NCBI GenBank assembly: GCA_031216915.1
Contig: CM062289.1
Location: forward strand, 25,253,533-25,317,532
Direction of reading: 5' to 3'
From: Pictodentalium vernedei
Taxonomy: Eukaryota; Mollusca; Scaphopoda; Dentaliida; Dentaliidae
DNA length: 64,000 bases
Under the pieces are notes generated by a model that had not been told where the DNA came from, searched no databases, and saw nothing but the letters and a program-made list of their open reading frames with translations. Positions 1 through 8,605 of this stretch are shown here, in pieces (position 1 is the stretch's first letter; each line of letters starts with the position of its first letter). The position numbers were made by a program, and so were the translations under genes.

Positions 1-2
1 CT

Positions 3-242
3 GTAGCAATAATTCTAGACACTTTAGTTGAAACAGAACCTTTGATATTGACCGATTATATGAGATGCAAAATCGAAAGTAAGATCTTGATAGAAGATAA
101 GACCAGAAAACTTTTAGACACGTTGACGTATAGAGGACCGACTGCTTTTTGAGAATTTATAAGAGCTCATTGAAATGCTAAAATAGATGTCAATGCATGT
201 TTCGAGATAGGTGATCCAATTTCACGAGATGAAACATTATGA
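3..242 (+). pseudogene. CARD-like (caspase recruitment) death-fold protein, partial and interrupted
   Basis: The reading frame starting at base 3 shows the C-terminal half of a CARD-type six-helix fold: a stretch LILTDYMRCKIESK, then DKTRKLLDTL and RGPTAF, then EFIRA. This matches the usual CARD order of helix 3/4 'T...K.RKLLD.L..RG..AF..F...L'. CARDs act by homotypic binding in apoptosis and inflammasome/RIG-I-type signalling, so a virus-borne single CARD would be expected to interfere with such complexes (inference). The N-terminus is off the window. Two in-frame TGA codons at 150 and 171 interrupt it and a third TGA at 240 is the likely natural stop. It ends about 40 bases before a hairpin that also serves the convergent tail-fibre gene, which ties it to the Polinton and not to a host gene. 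The alternative is a chance resemblance; the combined motif order makes that unlikely. Confidence 0.62.
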
Positions 243-280
243 GAAATAACATATTAAAACAAAACAAACCAAAAAAATAA

Positions 281-332
281 AAAGTAATGAGATCTAGAGA
301 GATTGAACATCATTCTAAATCTCATTACTTTT
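281..332. terminator. hairpin between convergent genes (copy 1)
   Basis: An 18-base arm AAAGTAATGAGATCTAGA pairs, with one mismatch and a small bulge, with the matching arm ending TCTCATTACTTT around a loop containing GATTGAACATC. It lies between the stop of the CARD-like ORF (+) and the stop of the tail-fibre gene (-). A near-identical hairpin with the same loop lies at 7571-7634 between another convergent pair, so a 3'-end role (transcript termination or processing) is likely. Confidence 0.6.
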
Positions 333-393
333 ATTTTTGTTTTTTTTGTTTTTAATAATCACTCATTATTTTTAATTAATTATTTCCACGCAT

Positions 394-1740
394 TCACTGT
401 TTGTTCAGAGAATCTAGTTCGATCAGTAAGCTCACCATGGAAGTGATGGCTTCAGGATTATTGGTTTTCGTAACGAAATTAATCCTGTCTCCGGCGTTCA
501 CTTTGAGAGGCGTGCCGAACGTGCTAACATTCGAGTGTTGATTGTCAATCTTTTTGACACTGTATTTCTTTTTGCTCTCTACTCCATTCACCATGAGATT
601 GACGACTGCTCTGTTATTCAAATCCGTGGAAGCCAGACCCATTCGAATGATTTCACCTCCCAACGGCATGGGATATCCCACCTGTCCATGTTGTGATCTG
701 CTTCTTCCATTTCTGAAAGACCACTCGGCTTTTCCCTCCTCTAACATGCCACTCTCCTCGGCCCACACGGTGATCAATTGCCTGGCATATTTGACTTTCT
801 CCACCACCGAAATCAGAGTGCAGGCATCCGACATGTGCATGGGATCCGGTAGATCCGCGAGCGCGTGTCCGCCCATATCTAGTTTACCTTCCATGATGTC
901 GCCCTTTCTCCAGACTGAGTTGTCATTCATGTACTTCCTGCTGACCGCACTGGAATCGAATTCAGGATTGTGATCAAGACCAAATAAATTCTGACCGTTC
1001 ATGTTGATGCCACCCTCCATGGTTCCACCAGATTGTTTGTTCAGGTAGAGATCGTTCACTTGTGATTCTATGTATTCTTGAGATGGTATTATGGCAGAAT
1101 CCACGTATCCCTTGTTGACCGCGGTGGAGTCTGCATCCATGTCATCGACCTTTGACAGATTCAATATCTTGTTGAATCCCGCATTCAGATCCGATTTCAT
1201 TTCTCATCTGTCAGACTTTCTCTGTTCCAGATCTGTGTAGTGTTTGGTCGCCACATCCTTGGGATTCGTGGGAGTGGCAACGTTCGTTATCTTGTTAGAA
1301 TTGGCGTTCAATTCCGATTGCATCGTTTTCTGAATGTATCTATTTCTCAGATGTTTGCTGAATCGCATGTGAGAGTTGTCTTGGTTGTGGCATCGGTGGA
1401 ATCTATGGGATTCGCGACATTCACCAAACATTTGGATTGCAGATCAAGATCGTCGGTCATGGCTTTATCCAAGTAATTATCTAGCATGATTTATTCGAAA
1501 TCCGCATTCCCCCTGTCGACGTATTTTTTAGTCGTGGCATATGCGAGATCTATCACCTCAGGAAGATTGTAGAGCTTCTTATCGTTCATGTTCAAAGGTT
1601 CCTCTCGAGGTTCGTATCTCCGAACGTAACGTTCGTCCAAGTTGGCAACGTCATAACCATCACCAACTTCGAGCGTCTTCCTCTTCTTTTTGGGTCGATT
1701 TTCATCGTCACTTCTACCAAATTTATCTATCGACTGGCAT
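394..1740 (-). pseudogene. phage-tail-fibre-like repeat protein of the Polinton
   Basis: The protein is built from at least six copies of a roughly 30-residue repeat of the form 'LxMxGxxIxNLxxPxxxxDAxTKxYVD', known from bacteriophage tail fibres. Visible units include LNMNDKKLYNLPEVIDLAY (frame near 1540-1600), LDLQSKCLVNVANPIDSTDA (near 1430), LNANSNKITNVATPTNPKD, LNAGFNKILNLSKVDDMDAD, INMNGQNLFGLDHNPEFDSS and LDMGGHALADLPDPMHMSDA. The last 130 residues form a distinct head with no repeats. The N-terminal part holds a basic PKKKRK nuclear-localisation-like patch. The gene probably starts at the ATG at 1740; it is broken by a frameshift right after that start, another shift near 1340-1390, and an in-frame TGA at 1204-1206. 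The piece 394-1200 is fully open. Such fibres usually serve receptor binding on the virion; here it is not intact. Confidence 0.75.
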
Positions 1741-1899
1741 GTTGTTTTGTGTTTTTTTTGTTTTAAAAAAATATATATTTCAAACGCAGTTTATTAAAAA
1801 TGAATTATTTCACTTATTTTTTATTTTTTGTTTTTATTCGATTAAATTTTTTTAAATAATTTTTTTACCTTTATATATACTATAAAAAAATATCTCTCT
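1741..1899 (-). promoter_or_regulatory. A+T-rich gap upstream of the tail-fibre gene
   Basis: About 160 bases, nearly all A/T, between the protease stop and the tail-fibre start. Read on minus it carries AGAGAGATA followed by a TATATA run, the same TATATA/GAGAGA combination seen at 6735-6755 and 6973-6990. It may hold the tail-fibre promoter. No finer site can be defended. Confidence 0.3.
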
Positions 1900-2334
1900 C
1901 TAATGTAAATCATTGAGAATGTCTTGAAACCGATCTCCTTCTGACCATCTCTTGAGAACGTAGAGACACAGGTGACTACAAAACACTTGATCTGGTGATT
2001 GCACTCATTCCGTGTTGTAACTAACCATCGATTCATCAAAATAGTTCTTTATTTCTTTTGGCGGCGAGATTCCGTAGCTGTCGAAATAATAATTCTTCTA
2101 CTTCCCGTTCTTGAACCACGCCACCCAGTGAATGCCTTCACCCGATAAATTGTCCAGATTTAAAATTCCGCCTTCCGATTGTTGAGGTCTTCTCTTAAGC
2201 AAGGCATCTCTGGAAAACACGCCTAGAAAATCTTTGATTTTCAATTCCTTCACCGCATTCGACAGATCGATGTTGGATAGGGGTTCGTTAGGTAAGACGA
2301 CATCTTCTATGGATATCTCTATTTTCTTATTCAT
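1900..2334 (-). pseudogene. adenain-type (Ulp1-like) cysteine protease of the Polinton
   Basis: One frame of 145 codons from the ATG at 2334 to the TAG at 1900 is interrupted by two stops: a TAG at 2098 and a TGA about 43 codons later. The N-terminal part has the family signature LSNIDLSNAV, FLGVF.RD and GIHWVAWF, whose His is the catalytic one. After the first stop come YYFDSYGISPPKEI (catalytic Asp region) and then VFCSHLCLYVLK with the catalytic Cys; the usual CGHLCL reads CSHLCL here. In adenoviruses and Polintons this enzyme cleaves virion precursor proteins during maturation. It sits between the polymerase and the fibre gene on the same strand, 21 bases below the polymerase stop. Apart from the two stops, the order and spacing of catalytic residues are retained, so decay looks fairly recent. 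Confidence 0.85.
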
Positions 2335-2355
2335 AAATGTATATATTTTTTTTTA

Positions 2356-5300
2356 TTAATTTATTTTATTATAATTCACTAAAATGACGTTATTTTTTTT
2401 AATTTTTTTCTTTTTCTTTTTTAAACTAACTCTCTCGATGTCTCTATCAACTTCCATAATCTTGAATCCATCTAATTCCTCTTGATTTTCTGAAATCCTA
2501 TCATCCTTAATCATATCTGGAATCCTATCTGGAATCCTATCGTCCATAATCATATTCAAAGTCCAATGTCCAAGTGCCAAAATGCTTATTTTATCGTCTA
2601 ACATGAATCTCTTATTGTCGTCGTCCGTCAGCGAAATCTTGTTGACTATTTCGGTATACACGTCGTGATTGTCACGTCGAATCGATTTCATAGTCTTATA
2701 CTATACACTGGACCACTTCCAAACTGACAATCTTTATACTCTCGAAAAGAGATGTTTTTCTTCACCACGCACGTTTTAACCCCTTTGCACTTCTTGATCT
2801 CTTCACCTTCTAGACGATAAGCATACAGTTTGGGTCTCAAACCCACGAATTCGACGATTTTTTTACCGCCGCTCTCATCCTTAAATTGACCCAACACCTT
2901 CTTGTTGTCGTTCAATTGAATGTTGGACAAGTGATCGATGGGATAATTGCTCATGTCGAACCACACAGCCACATCTGGAGATATATCTCGGTAGACGTCT
3001 TTCGTCTCTATCTCGTAAACTAAACTGTCCATGTCGGTGAACAGTAGTTTGGTTTTCTCATCAAATTTCCGTTTGACATAATCATAGTGAAACTCGTACA
3101 TCAATTGCTTGCTGATATCTAAGATAATAATAGGGTTTGTCGAACTTCAGGTGCGTCTTTTGCATGTGAATGACCACTAGATTTTCGTCGAATATGGTTC
3201 GGTGTCTGTAATTGGGTTCCACCACTAATTTTTTAGCTCTTTTCTCAGACGTGATGAGTCGAGTGTCGGTTCTCTTCCTGATGTTTTCCATCGATTTACC
3301 GTACATGCAGTTGTTCATGAGTTTGAAGAAATCTTTTTCGAAATCGTTCTTGGCTCGAATTCTGAGATTTGTGTTGAGATCGATTTTTTTTTCATCCAAG
3401 GCTCTTAGTCGAATCGAATGACGCAATGTATGTCGACTAATTTCATCCCGTAATCAACTTATTGTTTCAAATTCTCACTGTAGATGACGTACTTATGTTT
3501 GTTAAATAAATTGGGAATGAGTTTTTTGCCGTCTCCTTCAATCGGTTCCATTCGTTCGAGAGCCAGCAGATAATTATTGTGTAGATTGTGTAATTCTTCC
3601 GGATAGTTCAAATCGACTTCAAGGATAGTCTCTCTATTTTTGCATCTCTTCCGGTTCCATCACCCATTTGAAATTTCCAATCAGTAAAGGACGACTCATG
3701 GCCCAACCATACAGATATTAGCATCCCAATATGTATGTATTTATTCGATCATTCCAAATGAAACCTTCTTTCATGTAGGGTTTGTTGGCTTCCGAATATA
3801 TGTGAGAGATCATCGAGACGCCACCTCTCATGGCCTTTTCGAACATGAGCAACATGTCCACGTCGGATAATAATTCCAACTGGATTTCGGTGGTCTTAAA
3901 CAGAGCGTTCCACGCCAGACCAGGTGCAGTGATATACCAAGCCGGATCCAGATCGTAATTTCGACGACAGACGTCTCGAAAATTTTCGAACATGTCTGCC
4001 AGGAGCAGAATGTCGGTCTTCAGATACAGATTGTGATAATCTCTCATGGTTTTCATATCGAACGATTTCCACACGTTTTCGACGTATTCGTAATCCTCAT
4101 CAGAAATGTCAGATTCGTATAATTGCGAATAAAAATCTTCTTTCGAATGTACTGCAGTGTCATCGAATCTCTTTAGATCGTTCATGTAATCATAAGGATA
4201 GACTCCTTTCCTCAACATGACGTCTACTCGTTCTCCAATGTGTTCATTCGTGATTTTAAATTTATCCTCGCTCATGTTATTAACTAATTTTTCCACAGCG
4301 GTCGATATGAATTTAAAACTGTCGATGAAACATATGGCTCTATGAATGGATTTCGTTTTTTCTTTCAACGTCTCTCCATCGATTACTCTTTTCTTCTCCA
4401 TGACCTTCCATTTTATGAAGGAAATGTATCTTTCTTCGCTGTTCGCGATGCAGTTTAATTCTTCGTGGGAGTTGCCAAGATTTTTCACGAACAGATGACT
4501 GTCATAACCCGAGAGATTGTGAAATATCACCGGATAAAAAAATGGCGTCTCGATATTTTAAATTACACTTGCTGTGAGCCGGACCATGATACAGACCCGT
4601 CTAATGATTGTGATCTCTGACTTTCTTATTTTCCTTCAAATTCTCATCGAACGATTGTCTGCATATGTGACATTTGGTGGCTCTGTTATTTTCATCCTGC
4701 TGCTCTCGTGTGATTATCATTTTTGCCGGAGTTTTGAATTTGTCGTATAAAATTTGAATTTTCGATTCTAACTCTTCCACGAACCTTTGAGCCACATCGT
4801 CGTCTTTGCACCATTTCATGTAGGTGAAGGGACCCATGTCATGTTGTGAGTCGAAAGCGCATTTAACATAAATGCAATAGCCTGCCTGAAGGCATGTGTT
4901 TTTTATATCTTTCGATGTAACTTTGAAAAGTGTCGGGTTGGCAGGAACTCATTTTCATGATGAAGCATTCGAAATCGGCGTACACGACGAATCGTACTTT
5001 TAACCTTCTATTGTGATTTTGAAAGTTCATGATGGTGTTGGGTTTAGGCATTTCGGCGGCGACACCTTGATTTTCATTGCAATATTCCTGATGTTTAGCT
5101 AACGATTTTTCGCTGTGAAACATGTTCATGCAGTTGCAACATAAACATATCTTTCGTTTATGTTTATTATTTTATATCGACAGTAATCGGCTTGGATGTT
5201 TAACCCAACAATAATGATGCTTGTCACCATTCGAAATCAATCATAAAATAATCGTCTTTTCTCTTTCGAGATACGAAGTCTATCTGAGAGGATAGATCAT

Positions 5301-6104
5301 TCGTTTTTCCTCATCGTATCCCAAAACGTTTACCGCTACGGCGAGATTTTGAACCTCGAAACGTTCGATGTGTTTTAACGATGTTGGAAAAGTCACTCCG
5401 GTCCAATCGAGATTTTTAGAAGTCTCCTCGTAACAAGAAACTCTCTCGGGATGGATTTTGATTGGGTATAAGGCGGAGGTGACTGCCCATTTAAAACACT
5501 GATCATCTTTATTTCTCACGTTGACCACGGAGTGTTTTTTAACTAAGAAATATGGTAATTCCACATAGGAAGATGCTTTCAATGAATCATTTTTAGTTAG
5601 ATGAATTTCGAGTTTCAACACCTCATCGAACGTGAAATTACTACCTTCATGTTGATAATTTGCGAGAGACGTCAACATCTTGTCTTTCATCGTTTCAAAA
5701 ACGTCTGATAAATCTGAACTTCGAAATACGGGTTCGACATTAGATCTGAAATATGCATTTTTCACGATGCTCTCGCCAGAATTCATGTCGATTTTATTCA
5801 TCATGCAATGGAGTATCATCTTAATTTTTAGTCCCACGTTCATATGTTCATGAAACAAATCCAATACTTTTTTCTTCACCCATTCCATGAACAATTTCGA
5901 ATCAACTTTCTTGAACGAGGGAACCACGTTGAAAGTTTTAAAAATGCCTTTGATCACACTCTCCCATTCTATGGGATTCAATTGGAATGGTTCCATGATG
6001 ACTCATGCTACATATTCTTCACCTTTCCCTTTGTCGATTGCTTGTCGAATTTCGCTTGATATATCTTGTTTGTCTAGATTCTGAACTGCATCACTCATTT
6101 TCAT
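2356..6104 (-). pseudogene. protein-primed DNA polymerase B of the Polinton, broken into about seven pieces
   Basis: Pieces run in order on minus. 5280-6104: N-terminal region ending VNVRNKDDQCFKWAVTSAL and VNVLGYDEEKRMIYPLR. 4863-5129: zinc-binding Cys/His segment, then exonuclease I motif VVYADFECF. 4601-4837: CHIC...KVRDHNH. 3718-4530: FHNLSGYDSHL (ExoII), YLKTDILLLADMF (ExoIII), TAPGLAWNA and MRGGVS (polymerase A region). Near 3560-3620: DLNYPEELHNLH. 3082-3426: KLMNNCMYGKSMENI (motif B). 2688-3104: LLFTDMDSLVYEI (motif C, with DMD where DTD is usual) and LRPKLYAYR. 2356-2691: HDVYTEIVNKISL and a lysine-rich tail. The ATG at 6104/6098 is in frame with the one at 5996 but separated by a TGA, so the longer start is likely original. 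The role is replication of the element with a protein primer. Several frameshifts and stops make it inactive. Confidence 0.92.
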
Positions 6105-6105
6105 T

Positions 6106-6390
6106 TTAGTTTCTTTTTTCTTTTGAAACTTGAAGTTCTTCAACAGCTTTTCGTTTAATCGTCTTCTTATTTTTCACAACCGAAACATTTTTTTTTTTCG
6201 ACATCAGCATTTTGATTCCTTTTACTACCTTTTTCTTCTCATTTTTCGCAACCGAAGCATTTTTTGACATTGTTGCTATCGACATTTCTTTTGTCTTTTC
6301 ATCGAACCAACTATGTAACTCCTCATGCATGATCTTTCTAATTTCATCACACTCCACATTTTGTTTTCTATCATCAAGCGTTACTGCCAT
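6106..6390 (-). CDS. small lysine-rich protein of the Polinton, function unknown
   Basis: 94 codons from ATG at 6390 to TAA at 6106-6108, open throughout. The first third is acidic/mixed (ECDEIRKIMHEELHSWFDEK), the rest very basic with an internal repeat: KNASVAKNEKKKVVKGIK followed by KKNVSVVKNKKTIKRKAV. The basic C-terminal half suggests nucleic-acid binding or nuclear localisation (inference); I do not recognise a family. Its stop is one base before the upstream polymerase ATG at 6104, so the two were probably co-transcribed. It is shorter than typical structural genes and may be an early or core-packaging protein. Confidence 0.55.
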   Translation of the reverse strand: MAVTLDDRKQNVECDEIRKIMHEELHSWFDEKTKEMSIATMSKNASVAKNEKKKVVKGIKMLMSKKKNVSVVKNKKTIKRKAVEELQVSKEKRN

Positions 6391-6444
6391 CAGATTATTT
6401 TTTTCACAATTTGGGTCTGTTTAAGTTTGTCCACTTTTGATCTT

Positions 6445-6582
6445 TCAATGTTTTTCTTTCCATTGTCTCGCAAATGATACAATTTTTTTTGATTTGGTTC
6501 TATGATTTCTGAAATTTGGAATTTTTAATTCTTTACAAATCTCGTTTAACTGAGGTACGGTTTTCTTATATAAATTTTCCAT
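6445..6582 (-). CDS. SAP-domain-like mini-protein
   Basis: 45 codons starting at the ATG at 6582; the track's longer frame upstream is A+T-rich low-complexity sequence, so this internal ATG is preferred. LYKKTVPQLNEICKELKIP followed by RTKSKKIVSFARQW fits the helix-extended loop-helix of the SAP fold, a roughly 35-residue DNA-binding motif found in chromatin and viral proteins. It has little beyond that motif. It is first in the minus-strand gene row, facing the plus-strand gene at 7090 across a 500-base A+T-rich gap. It may be complete, since small SAP-only proteins exist in large DNA viruses, or the start of a longer gene lost after the stop. Confidence 0.5.
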   Translation of the reverse strand: MENLYKKTVPQLNEICKELKIPNFRNHRTKSKKIVSFARQWKEKH

Positions 6583-6599
6583 TTTTTTATTTGTTTGCT

Positions 6600-7085
6600 T
6601 CATTTGTAAGAATATATATTTTTTTTGAATTTTGTATTTAAATAATAATTTGTTAAACAGTTTTAAAATAGTCTTTATATATACAAAAAAAAATGTCACA
6701 TTAAAGAAAATTAAAATTAAAAACTTTTTTGTATATATATATAGAGAGAGAAAAAAAACAAAAAAACTTTTTTCAATAAATTATTATTTAAACATAAAAT
6801 TAAAAAAACAAAAAAAAATTAATCCATTTTTTTATGTTCCTTAACGTGAGAAAAATTGAATTAATACGAGAAAAAAAAGGACGTTAAAATTTAAACTTTT
6901 TATTTATATAAAGAGAAAAAAAAACACTTTTACAAAAAAAGATTTTCACACTAAAGAAAATTAAAAACTTTTATATATATAGAGAGTAAAAAAACCCAAA
7001 CTTTTTTAACAAATTATTATTTAAACACAAAATTCAAAAATATATATTATTTGCAATAATTCATAAAACAAAAAAACAAATAATT
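6600..7085. promoter_or_regulatory. bidirectional A+T-rich control region with direct repeats
   Basis: The gap lies between the divergent genes at 6582 (-) and 7090 (+). Two diverged direct copies of about 100 bases occur at 6703-6810 and 6945-7040. Each runs TTAAAGAAAATTAAA, then AACTTTT, then TATATATATAGAGAG, then A-rich, then AAATTATTATTTAAACA. A third TTTATATAAAGAG lies at 6900. The TATA-like run followed by GAGA is the best promoter candidate; there is no RNA evidence. Confidence 0.4.
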
Positions 7086-7089
7086 GATC

Positions 7090-7536
7090 ATGACAACAAA
7101 ACCTAAAAGATGCGAGTTAAAATTGAAACGAGACAAAACGTGTAAGAAATTCGGTTGTAAAATCTATAGATTCCAACGACACGATGCCATCAAATTGAAC
7201 GAGGTCGAAACAAAGGGTTTACAGCTCAAATACAACAAATATAGCATGCCTTTGAAATTGGACGAAGCCACGCTCGATTTGTTTTATGAGTACCAAAGCG
7301 ATCTACAGAACATCGTCATCACTGAAGACAGAGAATTTGACAAGGACGATTTGTCGTTGCCCTATGGAAGTTACATATATCCAAAAATCTCTCTCGAACT
7401 CGTGAACAAATCGGGTAGTGAGAGCGCGTTCACCGATGTAAAAAAACTCGCAAAAGTAAAGATAAACATTCAACACATTTTCGAAAAAGGAGAAGACACA
7501 ACCGTCAACATGCTAATAAGGGACTTGGAAATATAA
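7090..7536 (+). CDS. unknown 148-aa Polinton protein
   Basis: Open from the ATG at 7090 to TAA at 7536; the TTG at 7084 is ignored. The N-terminus is basic with three cysteines (RCELKLKRDKTCKKFGCKIY). The middle has KYNKYSMPLKLDEATLDLFY, the C-terminal half alternates hydrophobic and charged residues suggestive of beta strands (YGSYIYPKISLELVNKSG, KVKINIQHIF). No signal peptide or membrane segment. I do not recognise the family; a small capsid-associated or DNA-binding role is possible but not shown. It is one of the few intact genes of the block, reads against its neighbours and converges on the gene at 7610 with a shared hairpin in between. Confidence 0.65.
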   Translation: MTTKPKRCELKLKRDKTCKKFGCKIYRFQRHDAIKLNEVETKGLQLKYNKYSMPLKLDEATLDLFYEYQSDLQNIVITEDREFDKDDLSLPYGSYIYPKISLELVNKSGSESAFTDVKKLAKVKINIQHIFEKGEDTTVNMLIRDLEI

Positions 7537-7570
7537 AACAATAGAGAGACTGATTTTTAGCGAAGAAGAA

Positions 7571-7634
7571 GGAAAAAAAAGTAATGAGATCTAGAGAGGT
7601 TGAACATCTCTAGATCTCATAACTTTTTTTTCCT
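7571..7634. terminator. hairpin between convergent genes (copy 2)
   Basis: GGAAAAAAAAGTAATGAGAT pairs with the opposite arm ending AACTTTTTTTTTCC; inner arms GAGATCTAGAGA and TCTCTAGATCTC are perfect. The loop GGTTGAACAT matches copy 1 (281-332) but for one base. The minus-strand gene's stop at 7610 lies inside it. It separates the genes ending at 7536 (+) and 7610 (-). Confidence 0.65.
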
Positions 7635-7929
7635 TTTTTTTGTTTTTCTTCTTCTTCTTCTTCTTCATCATTACCATTCTCTTCAGAAGGTAGTGGTGGC
7701 GGTGGAAAACATCTCATTCTTTTAAATTTCAACCATCTATCCCAATCTTTTTTAAACTCTTTTTTCAGTTCTTTCCTAATATATCCATCATTAGCGTCTA
7801 ATTGTTTTTCCACATCTTTTTCCCACTCTATCCCATGATATTCATCATTAGCATCTGATTGTTTTCCACATCTTTTTCGCACTCTATCCTGTGATATTCG
7901 TTCCAAAAATAGTCTACCTTTTTATCCAT
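7610..7929 (-). pseudogene. charged repeat protein with acidic tail, one frameshift
   Basis: The likely start is the ATG at 7929 (MDKKVDYFWNEYHRIECEKD). Two tandem copies of a unit reading roughly 'EYHxIEWEKDVEKQLDAND' follow, but the first copy has lost one A of an A run (GAAAAC against GAAAAAC), so the frame shifts near 7860. The remainder is open: KELKKEFKKDWDRWLKFKRM, a proline run PPPPLP, then NDEEEEEEEKQKKGKK. Coiled-coil-like charge pattern and an acidic/basic tail suggest a scaffold or binding protein; family unknown. Its 3' end overlaps hairpin copy 2. Confidence 0.5.
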
Positions 7930-8002
7930 TTTATATTATTTTTTTTATACTTTCTATGATTTATATTTTTATATTTTATATAATTATATCATTTTTTTTA
8001 CA

Positions 8003-8605
8003 TTATAATAACATACTCAAAATTGGTATATTCTTAAATGGCGAATTCTCATCAAACAGCAAACCCTTACCGAGTCGCGCATCGTTCTGCCCACTCTTCA
8101 GATAGAGACCACTGAAAGAGTTGCCACCTCTAACGGGTTCTAGATACAATCCTTCACCGTTGTCATCTATGTGGATGCGACACACGGCTCCTCCCTTCTT
8201 CAAAAACAGTCCGTTGCCACCCATTAATTTCTCAACTGCTGAACTCCAGAGTCCCGAGAGAGCTCCCACGCCAAGAGTCTGCCCGAGAAAGGATAAAGCT
8301 TTTGCGGCAAAGGGCAATGCTTTTGCGGCAATTCCTGCCAATTGCGGTAGGAAACCGCCTTTCATTTTCAAATTGTATTTCAATTGAGCGGGACTCAATT
8401 TCACCTTCAACCCTCTTCTATCACCATTCGCTTTCTCCATCCTTTTGATTTGAGTTCTGGTCCAGGCGATTCGATCGTCACCGCCACTCGTCAGATCTTT
8501 GTAAGTGAATTTGAATCTCACCGGCTCGTCTCGAGTTAACGCTCTCTCAAGTTTCTCCCTCTGTCCTTTGGATATGTTCACGTTTTTAACCACGTATTCA
8601 ATCAT
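8003..8605 (-). CDS. small virion-type protein with amphipathic glycine/alanine segment (PX/Hpx-like)
   Basis: 200 codons, open, from ATG at 8605. Residues 1-75 are basic and contain KLERALTRDEPVRFKFTYKD and LKVKLSPAQLKYNLKMKGG. Residues about 83-125 form a hydrophobic, Gly/Ala-rich segment (FLPQLAGIAAKALPFAAKA, LGQTLGVGALSGLW) followed by GGNGLFLKKGG. Repeated 'GLxL' turns follow (GLYLEPVRGG, GLYLKSGQND). This architecture is that of the short membrane-active or core virion proteins of Polintons/adintoviruses, compared in the literature with adenovirus pX/pVI. The precise assignment is from memory of the pattern, not a search. It is intact and is the right-most recognisable gene of the element. 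Confidence 0.6.
   Translation of the reverse strand: MIEYVVKNVNISKGQREKLERALTRDEPVRFKFTYKDLTSGGDDRIAWTRTQIKRMEKANGDRRGLKVKLSPAQLKYNLKMKGGFLPQLAGIAAKALPFAAKALSFLGQTLGVGALSGLWSSAVEKLMGGNGLFLKKGGAVCRIHIDDNGEGLYLEPVRGGNSFSGLYLKSGQNDARLGKGLLFDENSPFKNIPILSMLL

Noticed and set aside
542-973. 143-codon plus-strand frame
   Set aside because: It is the antisense shadow of the tail-fibre gene, which shows the repeat motifs on minus.
3-6104. Alternative genetic code reading TGA as an amino acid
   Set aside because: TAG and TAA stops and frameshifts also interrupt the genes, and natural ends use TGA too; simple decay explains it.
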